Assembly: GCA_022360595.1 (NCBI GenBank)
Contig: JAKSCN010000065.1
Location: forward strand, 1-5,178
Direction of reading: 5' to 3'
DNA: 5,178 bases
Source of the DNA: Chromatiales bacterium
Lineage (GTDB): Bacteria; Pseudomonadota; Gammaproteobacteria; Chromatiales; Chromatiaceae
The first letter of the stretch is position 1; every line of letters starts with the position of its first letter. Shown piece after piece: positions 5,062-5,178 of the stretch. The notes under the pieces are model-generated. The model made no database searches. It was not told the DNA's origin and saw only the letters and a program-made list of their open reading frames with translations. A program made the position numbers and the translations under genes.

Positions 5062-5178
5062 GCCCCCACCCAGTTGGCGACTTGCTTGTCTGCGCCCAAA
5101 GCTGTCACGGCAGATGAAAGGCGTGGTGCTGACCACCACACCTGCCAAAAAATAGGGGCTGCTTAAGCTGAGGGCTGG
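5062..5178. other. Downstream tail, no gene identified
   Basis: There is no clear gene start or tRNA. GTGGT-GCTG-ACCAC forms a small hairpin, flanked more loosely by GGCAG and CTGCC, but the bases following are six A rather than T, so it is not a + strand terminator, and on the minus strand only three T follow. A glnB gene, which follows glrR in E. coli, is not visible within this short stretch. Confidence 0.5.

Noticed and set aside
5105..5155. Possible glrR terminator hairpin (GTGGT/ACCAC)
   Set aside because: It is followed by six A rather than T on the + strand, and has only a three-T run on the minus strand.

Overview
The window looks like chromosome from a gammaproteobacterium. The GlrR-type response regulator and CmoM-type tRNA methyltransferase both resemble the E. 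coli proteins over their whole length as far as I can recall them. The upstream region of amtB has enterobacterial-style NtrC, IHF and sigma-54 sites. I cannot name the genus; a free-living or symbiotic marine or sediment lineage is possible, but that is a guess.

Layout. (1) 1-467, + strand: the 3' end of alr (alanine racemase). (2) 441-1229, - strand: cmoM (tRNA carboxymethoxyuridine methyltransferase), whose 3' end overlaps the alr 3' end by 27 bp. (3) 1230-1403: a short gap with a weak cmoM promoter, a tandem decamer repeat and the amtB terminator. (4) 1404-2708, - strand: amtB (ammonium channel), with a signal peptide and all key pore residues. (5) 2709-2926: the amtB control region. On the - strand it reads in order: a terminator ending an unidentified upstream transcript, a weak NtrC-like site, a near-perfect NtrC site, an exact IHF consensus, a sigma-54 -24/-12 promoter, and a leader of about 47 nt with a good Shine-Dalgarno. 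(6) 2927-3634: about 700 bp with no convincing protein gene, but with several inverted repeats, a 24-nt imperfect direct repeat and the source of the - strand transcript that stops at 2898. (7) 3635-5061, + strand: glrR (sigma-54-dependent response regulator) with its own sigma-70-type promoter and a five-codon minicistron overlapping its start. (8) 5062-5178: a tail with no identifiable gene.

How the genes fit together. amtB appears to be a monocistronic nitrogen-stress gene: NtrC~P bound about 96 bp upstream, with DNA bending by IHF, would activate sigma-54 polymerase. No glnK is attached. GlrR is also a sigma-54 activator, but nothing here shows that it acts on amtB. Its partner kinase gene glrK is not next to it in this window. 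In enterobacteria GlrR drives the sRNA gene glmY, which lies beside glrK. The non-coding, hairpin-rich stretch beside this glrR, ending in a strong orphan terminator, is therefore the best candidate for something undescribed: possibly a small RNA. The other point of note is that GlrR carries Lys13 where the receiver domain normally has a metal-binding Asp.
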